DNA of 38,630 bases from Oscillibacter sp. (GTDB taxonomy: Bacteria > Bacillota > Clostridia > Oscillospirales > Oscillospiraceae), in NCBI GenBank assembly GCA_022797935.1, contig JAAWLO010000015.1, positions 1 through 38,630 of the forward strand. The letters run 5' to 3'. A program made the position numbers and the translations under genes. Below, one piece after another: positions 16,497 to 26,370 of the stretch. Position 1 is the stretch's first letter. Each line of letters opens with the position of its first letter. The notes beneath the pieces were generated by a model. That model saw only the letters and a program-made list of their open reading frames with translations, had not been told where the DNA came from and ran no database searches.

Positions 16497-17534
16497 ATGA
16501 CAAAACGGTTACAGGTCGGCGGCGTCCCCGTAGGCGGCGGCGCGCCGGTGAGCATTCAGTCCATGTGCAGCACCCAAACCAGCGACGTGGAAGCCACCGT
16601 GGCCCAAATCCACGCCCTGGAAGCCGCCGGATGCCAGCTCATCCGGGTGGCCATCCCGGACCAGGCCGCGGCGGAGGCAGTGGACCGCATCAAGGAGCGC
16701 ATCTCCATTCCGCTGATTGCCGACATCCATTTCAACTACCAATACGCCCTCATCTGCGCGGAGCGGGGCATCGACGCCATCCGCATCAACCCCGGCAACA
16801 TCGGCGGGGAGGAGAAGGTCAAGGCCGTGGCGGACGCCTGCCGCCATCGGAACATCCCCATTCGCGTGGGGGTCAACGGCGGTTCCCTGGAAAAGGAGCT
16901 GCGGGCAAAATACGGCGGCGTCACCGCCGAGGCCCTGGTCGAGAGCGCCCTGGGGCAGGTTCGCCTGCTGAACCGCTTCGGCTTCGACCAGGTCTGTATC
17001 TCCGTCAAGTGTTCCGATGTGCCGCTGACTATGGCGGCCTACCGCCTGCTGAGCCAGGAGACGGACTGCCCCCTTCACCTGGGGGTCACCGAGGCCGGCA
17101 CGCCCTCCATGGGTATGGTAAAATCCGCCATGGGCATTGGCGGCCTGCTGTGCCTGGGCATCGGCGACACCATCCGGGTAACCCTCACCGCCGACCCGGT
17201 AGAGGAGGTCTACGCCGCCAAGAAGATTCTGAAGGCCGCCGGCCTGCGGAAGGAGGGGGTAAACCTGATCGCCTGCCCCACCTGCGGCCGGACCCGCATT
17301 GACCTGATCCCCATTGCCGGGGAGGTGGAGCGGCGGCTGGCAGACTGTGAAAAGAACATCACCGTGGCCGTGATGGGCTGTGCCGTCAACGGCCCCGGCG
17401 AAGCCGCCGCCGCCGACATCGGCATTGCCGGCGGCAAGGGCGAGGGCCTGCTCTTCCGCCGGGGGCAGGTGCTGTACAAGGTTCCCCAGGAGCGCCTGGT
17501 GGACGCACTGATGGCGGAAATCGAGAAACTCTGA
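16497..17534 (+). CDS. ispG: 4-hydroxy-3-methylbut-2-en-1-yl diphosphate synthase
   Basis: The [4Fe-4S] enzyme of the MEP pathway that reduces MEcPP to HMBPP. The 345-residue length fits the bacterial single-domain-pair form. Evidence: SIQSMCSTQTSDV, LIADIHFNY, IRINPGNIG, VGVNGGSLEKEL, the cluster cysteines in CPTCGRTRID and VMGCAVNGPGE. The start follows GAAAGGGGCGA 16 bases after rseP. In several Firmicutes proS or ispG occupies this slot; here it is ispG alone, directly upstream of polC. Confidence 0.97.
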   Translation: MTKRLQVGGVPVGGGAPVSIQSMCSTQTSDVEATVAQIHALEAAGCQLIRVAIPDQAAAEAVDRIKERISIPLIADIHFNYQYALICAERGIDAIRINPGNIGGEEKVKAVADACRHRNIPIRVGVNGGSLEKELRAKYGGVTAEALVESALGQVRLLNRFGFDQVCISVKCSDVPLTMAAYRLLSQETDCPLHLGVTEAGTPSMGMVKSAMGIGGLLCLGIGDTIRVTLTADPVEEVYAAKKILKAAGLRKEGVNLIACPTCGRTRIDLIPIAGEVERRLADCEKNITVAVMGCAVNGPGEAAAADIGIAGGKGEGLLFRRGQVLYKVPQERLVDALMAEIEKL

Positions 17535-17576
17535 GTCCCTCCTTCCTCAAACTCCCAATGCAAAAGCGAGGCTGCT

Positions 17577-20500
17577 ATGTCAAACAAGATTCCTTTTTTC
17601 GAAATGTTCTCCGCCCTCCGGCTGCCGGCGGCACTGCGCCTGGGGCTGGCCGGAGCCCAGGTATCCGGCGGGTGCATTGACCTGACGGCGCCGGCCATCC
17701 GCCTGCAGCTCATTCTGGAGCGCCCCCTTCCTCCGGCGGAAAAGGAGGAACTGCGGCAGGCCATTCAGGCATCATATGGCTTTTCCTCGGCGGAGCTGGA
17801 CCTGTCCCAGGCCGCTCCGCCGCCTCCGCCCCCCCCGTCCGCCGAACCCAAGGCCCCGCCCGCCCCCAAAAAGGCTCCCCCAGCGAAAAAGGGCAAGGTA
17901 CTGATGGGCAATCCCATCAAGGCCCGTCCCATGCCCATGAAGGATCTGAGCATCAAAACGGACACCGCCACGGTGGCCGGCAAGGTTTTTTCCTTCGAGA
18001 GCCGGGAAACCTGGCGGCCCGGCGTATGGCGGGTGAGCTTTGACATGACCGACGGCACCGCCTCTGTCACCGTTCAGAAAAACCTAAACGCCAAGGAAGC
18101 CCAGAACTTGGAAAGCAGCATCAAACTCGACGGGGAATTTGACACCTGGCTGACGGTGCAAGGCAAAATGGAGCTCACCTGGGACGGCAAGGACATCCAG
18201 CTGAACCCCCATCATATCAATACGCTGGAACACGAGGAGCGGATGGACAACGCCCCGGAGAAGCGGGTGGAGCTCCACCTCCACACCAAGATGAGCAACA
18301 TGGACGCCCTCACCGACACCAAGAAGGTCATCCAGCAGGCCATCCGCTGGGGCCATCCCGCCATTGCCATCACGGACCACGGCGTGGCCCAGTCCTTTCC
18401 CGATGCGTGGCACGCCGCCAAAGACAAGATCAAGATTCTCTACGGCGTGGAGGGCTATTTCCTCAACAATCTGGACGACCGCATTGTGGTCCACGGTCCC
18501 CTGGACGGCCCCCTGGAGGGCGGCATCGTCTGCTTCGACATTGAGACCACCGGCCTGAAGGTAGACCGGGAGGCCATTACGGAAATCGGCGCGGTGGTGC
18601 TGGAAAACGGAGAAATCACGGAGCGTTTTCAGACCTTTGTGAACCCTGGCCGCCGGCTGACGCCGGAGATTATCGGCCTCACCGGCATCACGGATGAGAT
18701 GCTGAAGAACGCGCCCCCGCCGGCGGAGGCCCTGGCAGACTTCCTGAAATTCGTGAACGGACGGCCTCTGGCGGCCCACAACGCGGAGTTCGACGTCAGC
18801 TTTATCCGCAAAGGCTGCCGGGAGGCGGGCCTGGACTTCCGGCCCACCTATGTCGACTCCCTGATTCTGGCCCAGAACCTGCTGCCGGACCTGGGGAAGT
18901 ACAAGCTGGATATCGTGGCGGACCGCCTGGACCTCCCCACCTTCAACCATCACCGGGCCAGCGACGACGCGGCCACTGTAGGCTATATGCTGATTCCCTT
19001 CTGGGACATGCTGCGGGAAAAGGGCGTCCGCACCCTCCAGGAAATCAACCCGGAGATGGAGAAGCTGCGCCCCCTGGGAAGCAAGTCCAACCGCTACCCC
19101 AAGCACATCATTCTCCTGGCCCGAAACAAGGTTGGCCTGAAGAATCTCTATCAGATGATCTCCGCCTCCAACCTCCAATACTTCAAGCGGGTGCCCATCA
19201 TCCCCAAGACCCTGCTGGTGGAGCACCGGGAGGGCATCATTGTCGGGGCAGCCTGCGAGGCAGGCGAGCTGTTCCGTGCGGTGAAGGAGCACAAGGACTG
19301 GGATGAGCTCCAGCGCATTGCCTCCTTTTACGACTATCTGGAAATCCAGCCCCTCTGCAACAACGCCTTCATGCTCCGGGACGGCGACGTTCAGAGCGAA
19401 GAGGACCTGCGGGAGTTCAACCGCACCATTGTCCGCCTGGGGGAGACCCTGCGCAAGCCCGTCTGCGCCACCGGCGATGTCCACTTCCAGGAGCCGGAGG
19501 ACGAGGTATACCGGCACATCCTCCTGGCGTCAAAAAAACTCCCCGACGCCAACGCGCCCCTGCCCATCTATTTCAAAACCACGGAAGAGATGCTGAAGGA
19601 GTTCGCCTACCTGGGGAAGGAGAAGGCCTATGAAGTGGTGGTGACCAACACCCGGCTGGTAGCGGACCAGGTCGAGAGCTTTGAGCTGCTGCCGAAAGAG
19701 CTCTTTCCGCCGAGGCTGGAGAACTCCGAAGAGGAGCTGAACCAGCTGGTCTGGGACAAGGTCCGCCGCCTCTACGGCGAACATCCGCCCCAGCTCATCG
19801 TTGACCGCCTGAACGTGGAACTGGGCGGCATCCTGGGGAAATACGACGTGGTCTACATGTCGGCGCAGAAGCTGGTGCAGCGCTCCCTGGAAAACGGCTA
19901 TCTGGTGGGCTCCCGGGGTTCCGTGGGCTCCTCCCTGGCGGCCTACATGTCCGGCATCACGGAGGTCAACTCCCTGCCGCCCCACTACCGCTGCCCCCAG
20001 TGCCGGAACAGCGAGTTCATCCAGGACGGGTCCTACGGCTGCGGCGCGGATATGCCGGACAAGGTCTGCCCCAAGTGCGGGACCAAATACGAGAAAGACG
20101 GCTTCGACATTCCCTTCGAGACCTTCCTGGGCTTCGGCGGCGGCAAGGTGCCGGATATCGACCTGAACTTCTCCGGCGAGTACCAGGCCCGGGCCCACCG
20201 CCACGCCATTGAGATGTTCGGCGAGACCCAGGTCTTCCGGGCGGGAACCATCGGCACCCTGGCGAAGAAGACCGCCTATGGCTTCGTAAAAAAATACCTG
20301 GAGGAAAACGAAATCACCGCTGGCCGGGCAGAGGAAAACCGCCTCACCTTAGGCTGTGTGGGAGTCCGGAAGACTACGGGGCAGCACCCCGGCGGCCTGG
20401 TGGTAGTCCCGGACGACATGTGCATGGAGGACTTCTGTCCCGTCCAGCACCCGGCGGACGCCGATGATTCCGACACCATCACCACCCATTTCGAATACCA

Positions 20501-21584
20501 CGCCATGGAGGACAACCTCCTGAAGCTGGACATGCTGGGCCATGATGACCCCTCGCTGGTGCGCATGATTCAGGATCTCACCGGTATCGCCCCCCAGGAC
20601 ATCCCGCTGGACGACCCAGATACCATGTCCATCTTCGTCTCCAGCAAAATCCTGGGCTACGAAAACGACGAAATCCTGGGGCCCACCGGAGCGGTGGCCA
20701 TTCCGGAGTTCAACACCCGCTTTACCCGGCAGATGCTGCTGGACACCAAGCCCAAGGATTTGAACACCCTCATCCGTCTTTCCGGCTTCTCCCACGGAAC
20801 CGACGTTTGGGCTGGCAACGCCCGGGAGCTGATCCTCAACGGCACCGCCAGCGTTCTGGAGACCGTAGGCTGCCGGGACGACATCATGCTCTACCTGATT
20901 TCCAAAGGTCTGGACCCTAAAATGAGCTTCAAGATCATGGAGGCCGTCCGAAAGGGCAAGGTGAAAAAGGGAGGCTTTGAAGAGGGCTGGGAGAAAACCA
21001 TGCAGGAACACGGCATCCCCGGCTGGTATATCGAGTCCCTGGCGAAGATCGGCTACCTCTTCCCCAAGGCCCACGCCGTGGCCTATGTCATGATGGCTTT
21101 CCGCCTCGCCTGGTACAAGGTCCACCACCCCCTGGCCTTCTACGCCGCCTTTTTCTCCATCCGGGCCAAGGCCTTTGACGCGGAGTACTGCTGCGCGGGG
21201 AAGGACGCGGTGAAAAAGAAAATCCAGGAGATTGAGAAGAACAAGGACTCCACCAACGTAGAGCAGAACCTGATGACCACGCTGGAGGTCTGCTACGAGT
21301 TCTACCTCCGGGGCTTCCACTTTGAGACCATTGACATCTACCGCTCCGACGCCACGAAGTTCGTGATTACCGACGGCGGCCTTCTGCCCCCCTTCACCAC
21401 GGTCCACGGCCTGGGTGAGGCGGCGGCCCTGGACACGGTGGAAAAGCGGAAGGGGAAGCAGTTCCTCTCCATCGAGGAGTTCGCCGACTGCTGCAGCAAG
21501 CTCTCCAAGACCCACATGGAGCAGCTCAAGGCCCTGGGAGCCTTTGCCGGCATGGTGGACACCAGCCAAATCTCTCTGTTTTAA
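17577..21584 (+). CDS. polC: DNA polymerase III PolC-type, replicative
   Basis: The Gram-positive replicative polymerase with built-in proofreading, 1335 residues against about 1440 in B. subtilis. Order: an N-terminal domain (1-75); a short Pro/Ala/Lys linker (about 79-107); an OB domain (about 120-225); a PHP domain starting at VELHLHTKMS (229), split by a DEDD exonuclease (FDIETTGL near 320, HNAEFDVSFIRKG near 400, HRASDDA near 460). Then come a zinc motif (CPQC...CPKCG, about 805-835) and palm residues PDIDLNFSGEYQ (about 858). The start has only a weak GAGG. It is the last gene of the run that begins with pyrH. The shorter length seems to come from the N-terminal and linker part. Confidence 0.97.
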   Translation: MSNKIPFFEMFSALRLPAALRLGLAGAQVSGGCIDLTAPAIRLQLILERPLPPAEKEELRQAIQASYGFSSAELDLSQAAPPPPPPPSAEPKAPPAPKKAPPAKKGKVLMGNPIKARPMPMKDLSIKTDTATVAGKVFSFESRETWRPGVWRVSFDMTDGTASVTVQKNLNAKEAQNLESSIKLDGEFDTWLTVQGKMELTWDGKDIQLNPHHINTLEHEERMDNAPEKRVELHLHTKMSNMDALTDTKKVIQQAIRWGHPAIAITDHGVAQSFPDAWHAAKDKIKILYGVEGYFLNNLDDRIVVHGPLDGPLEGGIVCFDIETTGLKVDREAITEIGAVVLENGEITERFQTFVNPGRRLTPEIIGLTGITDEMLKNAPPPAEALADFLKFVNGRPLAAHNAEFDVSFIRKGCREAGLDFRPTYVDSLILAQNLLPDLGKYKLDIVADRLDLPTFNHHRASDDAATVGYMLIPFWDMLREKGVRTLQEINPEMEKLRPLGSKSNRYPKHIILLARNKVGLKNLYQMISASNLQYFKRVPIIPKTLLVEHREGIIVGAACEAGELFRAVKEHKDWDELQRIASFYDYLEIQPLCNNAFMLRDGDVQSEEDLREFNRTIVRLGETLRKPVCATGDVHFQEPEDEVYRHILLASKKLPDANAPLPIYFKTTEEMLKEFAYLGKEKAYEVVVTNTRLVADQVESFELLPKELFPPRLENSEEELNQLVWDKVRRLYGEHPPQLIVDRLNVELGGILGKYDVVYMSAQKLVQRSLENGYLVGSRGSVGSSLAAYMSGITEVNSLPPHYRCPQCRNSEFIQDGSYGCGADMPDKVCPKCGTKYEKDGFDIPFETFLGFGGGKVPDIDLNFSGEYQARAHRHAIEMFGETQVFRAGTIGTLAKKTAYGFVKKYLEENEITAGRAEENRLTLGCVGVRKTTGQHPGGLVVVPDDMCMEDFCPVQHPADADDSDTITTHFEYHAMEDNLLKLDMLGHDDPSLVRMIQDLTGIAPQDIPLDDPDTMSIFVSSKILGYENDEILGPTGAVAIPEFNTRFTRQMLLDTKPKDLNTLIRLSGFSHGTDVWAGNARELILNGTASVLETVGCRDDIMLYLISKGLDPKMSFKIMEAVRKGKVKKGGFEEGWEKTMQEHGIPGWYIESLAKIGYLFPKAHAVAYVMMAFRLAWYKVHHPLAFYAAFFSIRAKAFDAEYCCAGKDAVKKKIQEIEKNKDSTNVEQNLMTTLEVCYEFYLRGFHFETIDIYRSDATKFVITDGGLLPPFTTVHGLGEAAALDTVEKRKGKQFLSIEEFADCCSKLSKTHMEQLKALGAFAGMVDTSQISLF

Positions 21585-21657
21585 TGTTGCTTTTGCACTA
21601 GCTTTTCTCCTGGAAATCCTTTATACTCTTAGAAATAAATAGAAAGGAGCATTTTTC

Positions 21658-22170
21658 ATGCTGAGTGAAAACGTCGCCGCCCTGCTGAACCAGCAGGTCA
21701 ATAAGGAGTTTTATTCCGCCTACCTCTATCTGGATTTCTCCAATTACTTTGAAGCCCGGGGCCTGGATGGCTTTGCCAACTGGTACAAAATCCAGGCGCA
21801 GGAGGAGCGGGACCATGCCATGCTCTTCTATCAGTATCTCCAGAACAACGGCGCCAAGGTGACCCTGGAGGCCATTGCCAAGCCGGACAAGGCGCTGAAC
21901 AGCGACATGGATGTGCTGAAGGCCGGTCTGGAGCACGAGCTCTACGTCACCAGCCTCATCAACGAGCTCTACGCCGCCGCCTACGCGGAAAAGGATTTCC
22001 GCACTATGCAGTTCCTGGACTGGTTCGTGAAGGAGCAGGGCGAGGAGGAGACCAACGCCAACAACCTGATCTCCAAGATGGAGCTCTTCGGCTCGGACCC
22101 CAAGAGCCTGTACATGCTCAACAGCGAACTGGCGGGCCGCGCCTACAGCGCCCCCTCCCTGTCCCTGTGA
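21658..22170 (+). CDS. ftn: Non-heme ferritin
   Basis: A 170-residue ferritin forming a 24-mer iron store with ferroxidase activity. The four-helix bundle begins NQQVNKEFYSAYLYLDFSN and carries the ferroxidase ligands in NWYKIQAQEERDHAM (E..E..H) and EQGEEETNAN. The start follows AAAGGAGC. A TATACT at 21622-21627 may be a -10 element, but the TTGCAC before it is 23 bases away, so the promoter is unclear. It is closed by a shared terminator. Confidence 0.95.
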   Translation: MLSENVAALLNQQVNKEFYSAYLYLDFSNYFEARGLDGFANWYKIQAQEERDHAMLFYQYLQNNGAKVTLEAIAKPDKALNSDMDVLKAGLEHELYVTSLINELYAAAYAEKDFRTMQFLDWFVKEQGEEETNANNLISKMELFGSDPKSLYMLNSELAGRAYSAPSLSL

Positions 22171-22213
22171 AACCAGCCGCCTTCCAAAGCTGGAGGGCGC
22201 CTCTGCGCAAAAA

Positions 22214-22244
22214 AGGACCGGCCCCAGGCCGGTCCTCTTGTTTT
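22214..22244. terminator. Bidirectional intrinsic terminator
   Basis: A perfect 10-bp GC-rich stem (22214-22223 with 22227-22236), loop CCA, has a T-rich tail on the right and an A-run on the left (22209-22214). It serves ferritin (plus) and the chemoreceptor (minus). Confidence 0.88.
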
Positions 22245-22253
22245 ATCCATTGC

Positions 22254-24200
22254 TCACTCCAGGCGGAAATGGCTTGCCAGCTCCTTCATAATCCGGGACT
22301 GGTCCGACAGCTCCTGGGAGGTAGCGGCGCTCTCCTCCGACGTGGTAGAGGTCACCTGCACCACGTTGGAAATCTGATCAATTCCCTCCGTAACCTGCGA
22401 GATCGCGGTGGTCTGGTTCTCAATGGCCTCCACCACCACCGTCATCTGCGCGGTCACGTTGGCGGCGTGGCCGCTGGTTTTGTCCAGGGCTTCCGTCACC
22501 TGGCCCACCACCCGTCCGCCCTCGGTAACGGCGGCGATCGAGCCCTCAATGAGGTCCTTGGTTGCCTTGGCGGCCTCGTCGGACTTGGACGCGAGACAGC
22601 GCACCTCGTCCGCCACCACGGCAAAGCCCTTTCCGGCGCTGCCTGCCCGCGCGGCCTCCACCGCGGCATTCAGGGCCAGGATGTTGGTCTGGAAGGCAAT
22701 ATCCTCAATGGTGGAAATAATCTTCCCAATCTCCTCCGAGGAGGAGGAAATCTTCTCCATAGCGGTATTCAATTCCTTCACGTGGTCCACACTGACACCC
22801 AGCTGGGCCCCCGCCAGGTTGACAAACCGGCCCGCCTCTTCGGCAGCGGCGGCGGTCTGCCTGGCGTTTGCGGAGATATCGGCCACCGTGGCGGACAGTT
22901 CCTCCACGGCGCTGGCCTGCTCCGTGGCTCCCTGGCTCAGGGACTGCGCACTGCTGGCCACCTGTCCCGCACTGCCGGCCACCATACCAGCGGACTGGCT
23001 CAGCTGAAGCAAGGTCTTCTTCAAAGAGCTGTGGATGGTGCGGATAGAAGCCTCCAGTGCCTGGAAATCTCCCACATACGCAACTCCGGCGTGCTGGCGG
23101 AAATCCCCCTGCGCCATCTGCCCCAGTTGACCGGTCACATCCTGCGCCACTTCGTTCAGGCGGAGGATGGTAGTGTCCAGCGCCTTTGCCAGATGGGCGG
23201 TCTCATCTTTGGAAGACACCACCGGCACCGGCGTATGCAGGTCTCCCTCCGCCAGTTGGTCTAGGCGGCGGACACAGGTTCCAATGGGGCCGGAAATGGA
23301 TTTGGCCAGGGGAACCGCCACCAGAATCGATGCCAGCACCACCAGCACCACCACCAGCACCGTCAGAAGAATACTCTGGTCCAGGGTAGACTTGAATTCC
23401 CGCTGGCTGGCCTCCAACGCAATGCTCCAATTCTGATTTCCGCCAATGGGCGCGAAACCCACGAACTTGTTATCCCCATAAAAACGGTATGTACCGAAGC
23501 CGGTTTCCCCCTGTACCATACGCTGGTTCACAGCGGCCACATCCGCCACGCTGGCGTCCGACTGGGCGGCGGCAATCATATTGGAGCCCTCTTCCACCAC
23601 CGTGCTGTCCCGGTGGCCGATCACATTACCGCGCTGGTCCAGCACATAGGCCACGCCATCCTTACCCATGGCCAAGTTCACCACGATATCCGTGAGAAAA
23701 TCCGCGCTGATGCCGCCATAGACCACACCGTCAAAGCGGCCATTGGTGAGAATGGGCACCTCCAGGAGGAAAATCATCTGTTTTCCATCGTCCATGATAT
23801 TGGAGATATAGGGAGCCTTCGTGCTTTTGCACTGCTGGAAATAGTCCTCGCCGGCATAGCTGTAGCCGGTGGAGGACATACCGGAGGCATCGATTTTCCC
23901 GGTGTACAGAAACCCGTTGCGCTGGGCAATCTCCTCCCGAACCGTTTCCAACTCCGGATCCATGGGCGCGGCATTCCGGAAGATATCCGAGGCGGCAGCC
24001 TCCTGCAGGGCCGTCCAATAGCCGTCCATCCGCCATTGGACTGCGTCCGCCGCTATCTGCGTGGCGGGGCCCAGAGTCTTTTCCATCAGCGCGTCAATTC
24101 CCCTGGCGTTCAACAGCGCGGTAATAACGCCGATAAGCACAGCGCCCGCCATTACCACCGCCAGCATTCCCATCAGAATTTTTGACTTGATTGACTTCAT
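22254..24200 (-). CDS. Methyl-accepting chemotaxis protein with Cache sensor
   Basis: A 648-residue transmembrane chemoreceptor. TM1 is at about 8-30; residues 31-275 are an outside sensor of Cache type (the segments [19 protein letters not shown] and [15 protein letters not shown] are typical). TM2 is at about 277-299, a HAMP domain follows (297-350), and the signalling helix bundle carries the tip [20 protein letters not shown] and [11 protein letters not shown]. Such proteins pass ligand signals to CheA/CheW. No flagellar or che gene is nearby. The start has GGAGGGAGG upstream and a promoter at 24264-24292. The ligand is unknown; Cache domains often bind amino acids or organic acids. Confidence 0.94.
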   Translation of the reverse strand: MKSIKSKILMGMLAVVMAGAVLIGVITALLNARGIDALMEKTLGPATQIAADAVQWRMDGYWTALQEAAASDIFRNAAPMDPELETVREEIAQRNGFLYTGKIDASGMSSTGYSYAGEDYFQQCKSTKAPYISNIMDDGKQMIFLLEVPILTNGRFDGVVYGGISADFLTDIVVNLAMGKDGVAYVLDQRGNVIGHRDSTVVEEGSNMIAAAQSDASVADVAAVNQRMVQGETGFGTYRFYGDNKFVGFAPIGGNQNWSIALEASQREFKSTLDQSILLTVLVVVLVVLASILVAVPLAKSISGPIGTCVRRLDQLAEGDLHTPVPVVSSKDETAHLAKALDTTILRLNEVAQDVTGQLGQMAQGDFRQHAGVAYVGDFQALEASIRTIHSSLKKTLLQLSQSAGMVAGSAGQVASSAQSLSQGATEQASAVEELSATVADISANARQTAAAAEEAGRFVNLAGAQLGVSVDHVKELNTAMEKISSSSEEIGKIISTIEDIAFQTNILALNAAVEAARAGSAGKGFAVVADEVRCLASKSDEAAKATKDLIEGSIAAVTEGGRVVGQVTEALDKTSGHAANVTAQMTVVVEAIENQTTAISQVTEGIDQISNVVQVTSTTSEESAATSQELSDQSRIMKELASHFRLE

Positions 24201-24263
24201 GTCTCATCCTCCCTCCATCAGGTCCCGGAAACAGGCCCGCAGGCTCTTCCGGCATACTTTTTC

Positions 24264-24292
24264 ATTATATCCCACTGGCCGGGAAAAGTAAA
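24264..24292 (-). promoter_or_regulatory. Sigma-A-type promoter for the chemoreceptor
   Basis: On the minus strand TTTACT (24287-24292) and a perfect TATAAT (24264-24269) have a 17-base spacer. There is no sigma-D-type motif. Confidence 0.75.
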
Positions 24293-24335
24293 TCCCTATT
24301 CCGGAAATTTACCCCTTCAAGCGCACCGGCAGGGC

Positions 24336-24875
24336 TCACAGCTCCACCACGGTCACCGTGTGGCCTGTAAAGGGCAGCAGCTTTTCCAGCACATCCGCCG
24401 TCTTCAGCTTCAGACTGCTGGTGCAGATACACGGGTGGCAGCTGAGGTATTCCGCCTCATAGACCTCCCGCTCCATCAAAAGCCGGACCTGGTGGTCCCG
24501 GTCGTTCATCAGTCCCAGGATCGTGGCCGAGCCGGGGGTGCAGCGGAGCCGTTCCCAAAGGGCTTCCTCCGGCGCGAAGGACAGCCGGGCACAGCCGATC
24601 TGGTGCGAGAGATCCTTGGTGTGAAAGGGCTTGTCGGGACCCATACAGAGCAGATAAAACTGCGTTTTCTGCCGGTTGCAGAGAAAGAGGTTTTTGCAAA
24701 TAGGCACGCCCAGAACCCCGCTGACGGCGGCGCACTTCTCCATGGTGTCCGCGGGTTCACTGGACACCCGGCCATAGTCCATGCCCAGGTCCTCCAGCAG
24801 GGCAAAGGCGGCCTCCTCCTGGGGCAGCAGCGGTCCTTCCGGCCGGGTATTCTGATAGTACGGGGAAATTTCCAT
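24336..24875 (-). CDS. Prolyl-tRNA deacylase / ProX-YbaK family
   Basis: A 179-residue single-domain trans-editing protein of the YbaK/ProX (PrdX) type. It hydrolyses Ala- or Cys-tRNA mischarged by prolyl-tRNA synthetase. Family features: DTMEKCAAVSGVLG, ICKNLFLCNRQKTQFYLLCM (the catalytic-lysine segment KNLF), the loop region TPGSATILGLMND and SCHPCICTSSLKL near the C-terminus. It follows murC by only 6 bases and its ribosome binding site (AAAGGA) lies in the murC end, so the two form one operon. The pairing with murC has no evident functional meaning. Confidence 0.88.
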   Translation of the reverse strand: MEISPYYQNTRPEGPLLPQEEAAFALLEDLGMDYGRVSSEPADTMEKCAAVSGVLGVPICKNLFLCNRQKTQFYLLCMGPDKPFHTKDLSHQIGCARLSFAPEEALWERLRCTPGSATILGLMNDRDHQVRLLMEREVYEAEYLSCHPCICTSSLKLKTADVLEKLLPFTGHTVTVVEL

Positions 24876-24881
24876 ATGAAA

Positions 24882-26258
24882 TCAGTCCTTTGTCAAGAGC
24901 TTCTCACCGGCCCGGTAGATATCCCCCGCGCCGATGGTGAGGATGAGATCCCCCGGCTGCGCCAGACGCCGCAGTGCCTCCGCCGTCTTGTCCAGGGTGG
25001 AGCAGTAGACGGCGCCGGGAACCTCCCTGCAGAGGTCTGCCGAGGAGATGCCCAGGGTATTCTGTTCCCGGGCGGCATAAATTTCTGCCAGCACCACCAC
25101 GTCTGCCAGACGCAGCTCCTCCGCGAAGCGGTCGAAGAGCTTGGCGGTGCGGGAGTAGGTGTGAGGCTGAAAGGCCGCAAGCAGCCGCCGGTAACCCAGG
25201 CCCTTGGCGGTGGTCAGCAGGGCGTGGAGTTCGTCGGGGTGATGGGCATAGTCATCGTAGATCTCCGCCCCCTGGAAGCATCCCTTATACTCAAAGCGCC
25301 GCCCCGCCCCGGTGAAGGCCCCCAGGCCCGTCTCCACGGCTTCCCCGGGGATGCCCAGGACGTAAGCGGCGGAGGCTGCCGCCAGGGCGTTGGACACATT
25401 GTGCCGCCCATAGACCTTCAATTCCACATGGGCGTAAAACTGGCCGCGGACCTGAACGTCGAAGGCGGGACGGCCCTTATCCTCCCGGAGATTGACCGCA
25501 GTGCAGTCCGCTCCCGGCTCCAGGCCGAAGGTAAACGTCTCCAAGCCCCGGGCCATGTCCCGGGCGCCGGCGTTGTCCGCGTTCACCACGACGCTGCCGC
25601 CGGAAGGCACCAGCTCCACAAAGCGGCGGAAAGACCGTTTGATATCCTCCAGGTCCTTGAAAAAGTCCAGATGATCCGCCTCCACGTTCAGCACCACCGC
25701 CACCGTGGGGTAGAAGCTGAGGAAGCTGTTGCAGTACTCGCAGGACTCCAGAATGATGGTGTCCCCCCGGCCCACCCGGTAGCCGGAGTGAAGAAGAGGC
25801 AAGGTCCCGCCGATCATAACCGTAGGGTCTGCCTCCGCCGCCATGAAGACATGGGTGCACATGGAGGTCGTGGTGGTCTTCCCATGGGTTCCCGCCACGC
25901 AGAGGGCGTTGGGATAGCGCTGCATGATGGCTCCCCAGGCCTGGGCCCGCTCGTAGACGGGGATGCCCCGGGCGATGGCCCCGGCAATCTCCGGGTTGCC
26001 GTCGTGGACGGCGGCGGTGCGGATCACCAGGCCGCAGTCCCCCAGGTTGTCGGCGTTATGGCCAATGGCCACTGGAATGCCCAGGGAACGGAGGCGCTTC
26101 ACGGTATCGCTCTCCGCCATATCCGACCCCTGAATGACGAGTCCTTTGTCCCGCAGGACTTCCGCCAGCGGGCACATGGACACGCCGCCGATGCCCACCA
26201 GGTGGGCCCGGGTGCCGGGAACAAAAAAATCGCTGATAGGCTTTTTATTCTGCATCAT
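24882..26258 (-). CDS. murC: UDP-N-acetylmuramate--L-alanine ligase
   Basis: The cytoplasmic ligase adding L-Ala to UDP-MurNAc in peptidoglycan synthesis. The 458 residues show the N-terminal Rossmann motif LVGIGGVSMCPLAE, the ATP loop GTHGKTTTTSM, the central EADHLDFFKD and RRFEYKG, and DDYAHHPDEL in the C-terminal part. The start is ATG 26258 with GGAAAGGAAG about 10 bases upstream; the reading extended to 26309 crosses the leader. First gene of a two-gene unit with the prolyl-tRNA deacylase. Confidence 0.95.
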   Translation of the reverse strand: MMQNKKPISDFFVPGTRAHLVGIGGVSMCPLAEVLRDKGLVIQGSDMAESDTVKRLRSLGIPVAIGHNADNLGDCGLVIRTAAVHDGNPEIAGAIARGIPVYERAQAWGAIMQRYPNALCVAGTHGKTTTTSMCTHVFMAAEADPTVMIGGTLPLLHSGYRVGRGDTIILESCEYCNSFLSFYPTVAVVLNVEADHLDFFKDLEDIKRSFRRFVELVPSGGSVVVNADNAGARDMARGLETFTFGLEPGADCTAVNLREDKGRPAFDVQVRGQFYAHVELKVYGRHNVSNALAAASAAYVLGIPGEAVETGLGAFTGAGRRFEYKGCFQGAEIYDDYAHHPDELHALLTTAKGLGYRRLLAAFQPHTYSRTAKLFDRFAEELRLADVVVLAEIYAAREQNTLGISSADLCREVPGAVYCSTLDKTAEALRRLAQPGDLILTIGAGDIYRAGEKLLTKD

Positions 26259-26320
26259 GGAAATCAGCTTCCTTTCCAGAAAACGGAACTTAAAAAAGAT
26301 TGTATCCACTGGAGTCTTTT

Positions 26321-26349
26321 ATTATAATATAGAAATCCGGGAAATGCAA
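26321..26349 (-). promoter_or_regulatory. Sigma-A-type promoter for murC
   Basis: On the minus strand TTGCAT (26344-26349) and a perfect TATAAT (26321-26326) are 17 bases apart. The -35 lies just past the end of the TmrB-like pseudogene. Confidence 0.62.
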
Positions 26350-26370
26350 CGGCGAAAGGAAAACCTTGTG

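Noticed and set aside
21593-21627. Sigma-A promoter for ferritin
   Set aside because: TTGCAC and TATACT are 23 bases apart, too far for a standard promoter; the -10 may be used with a different -35.
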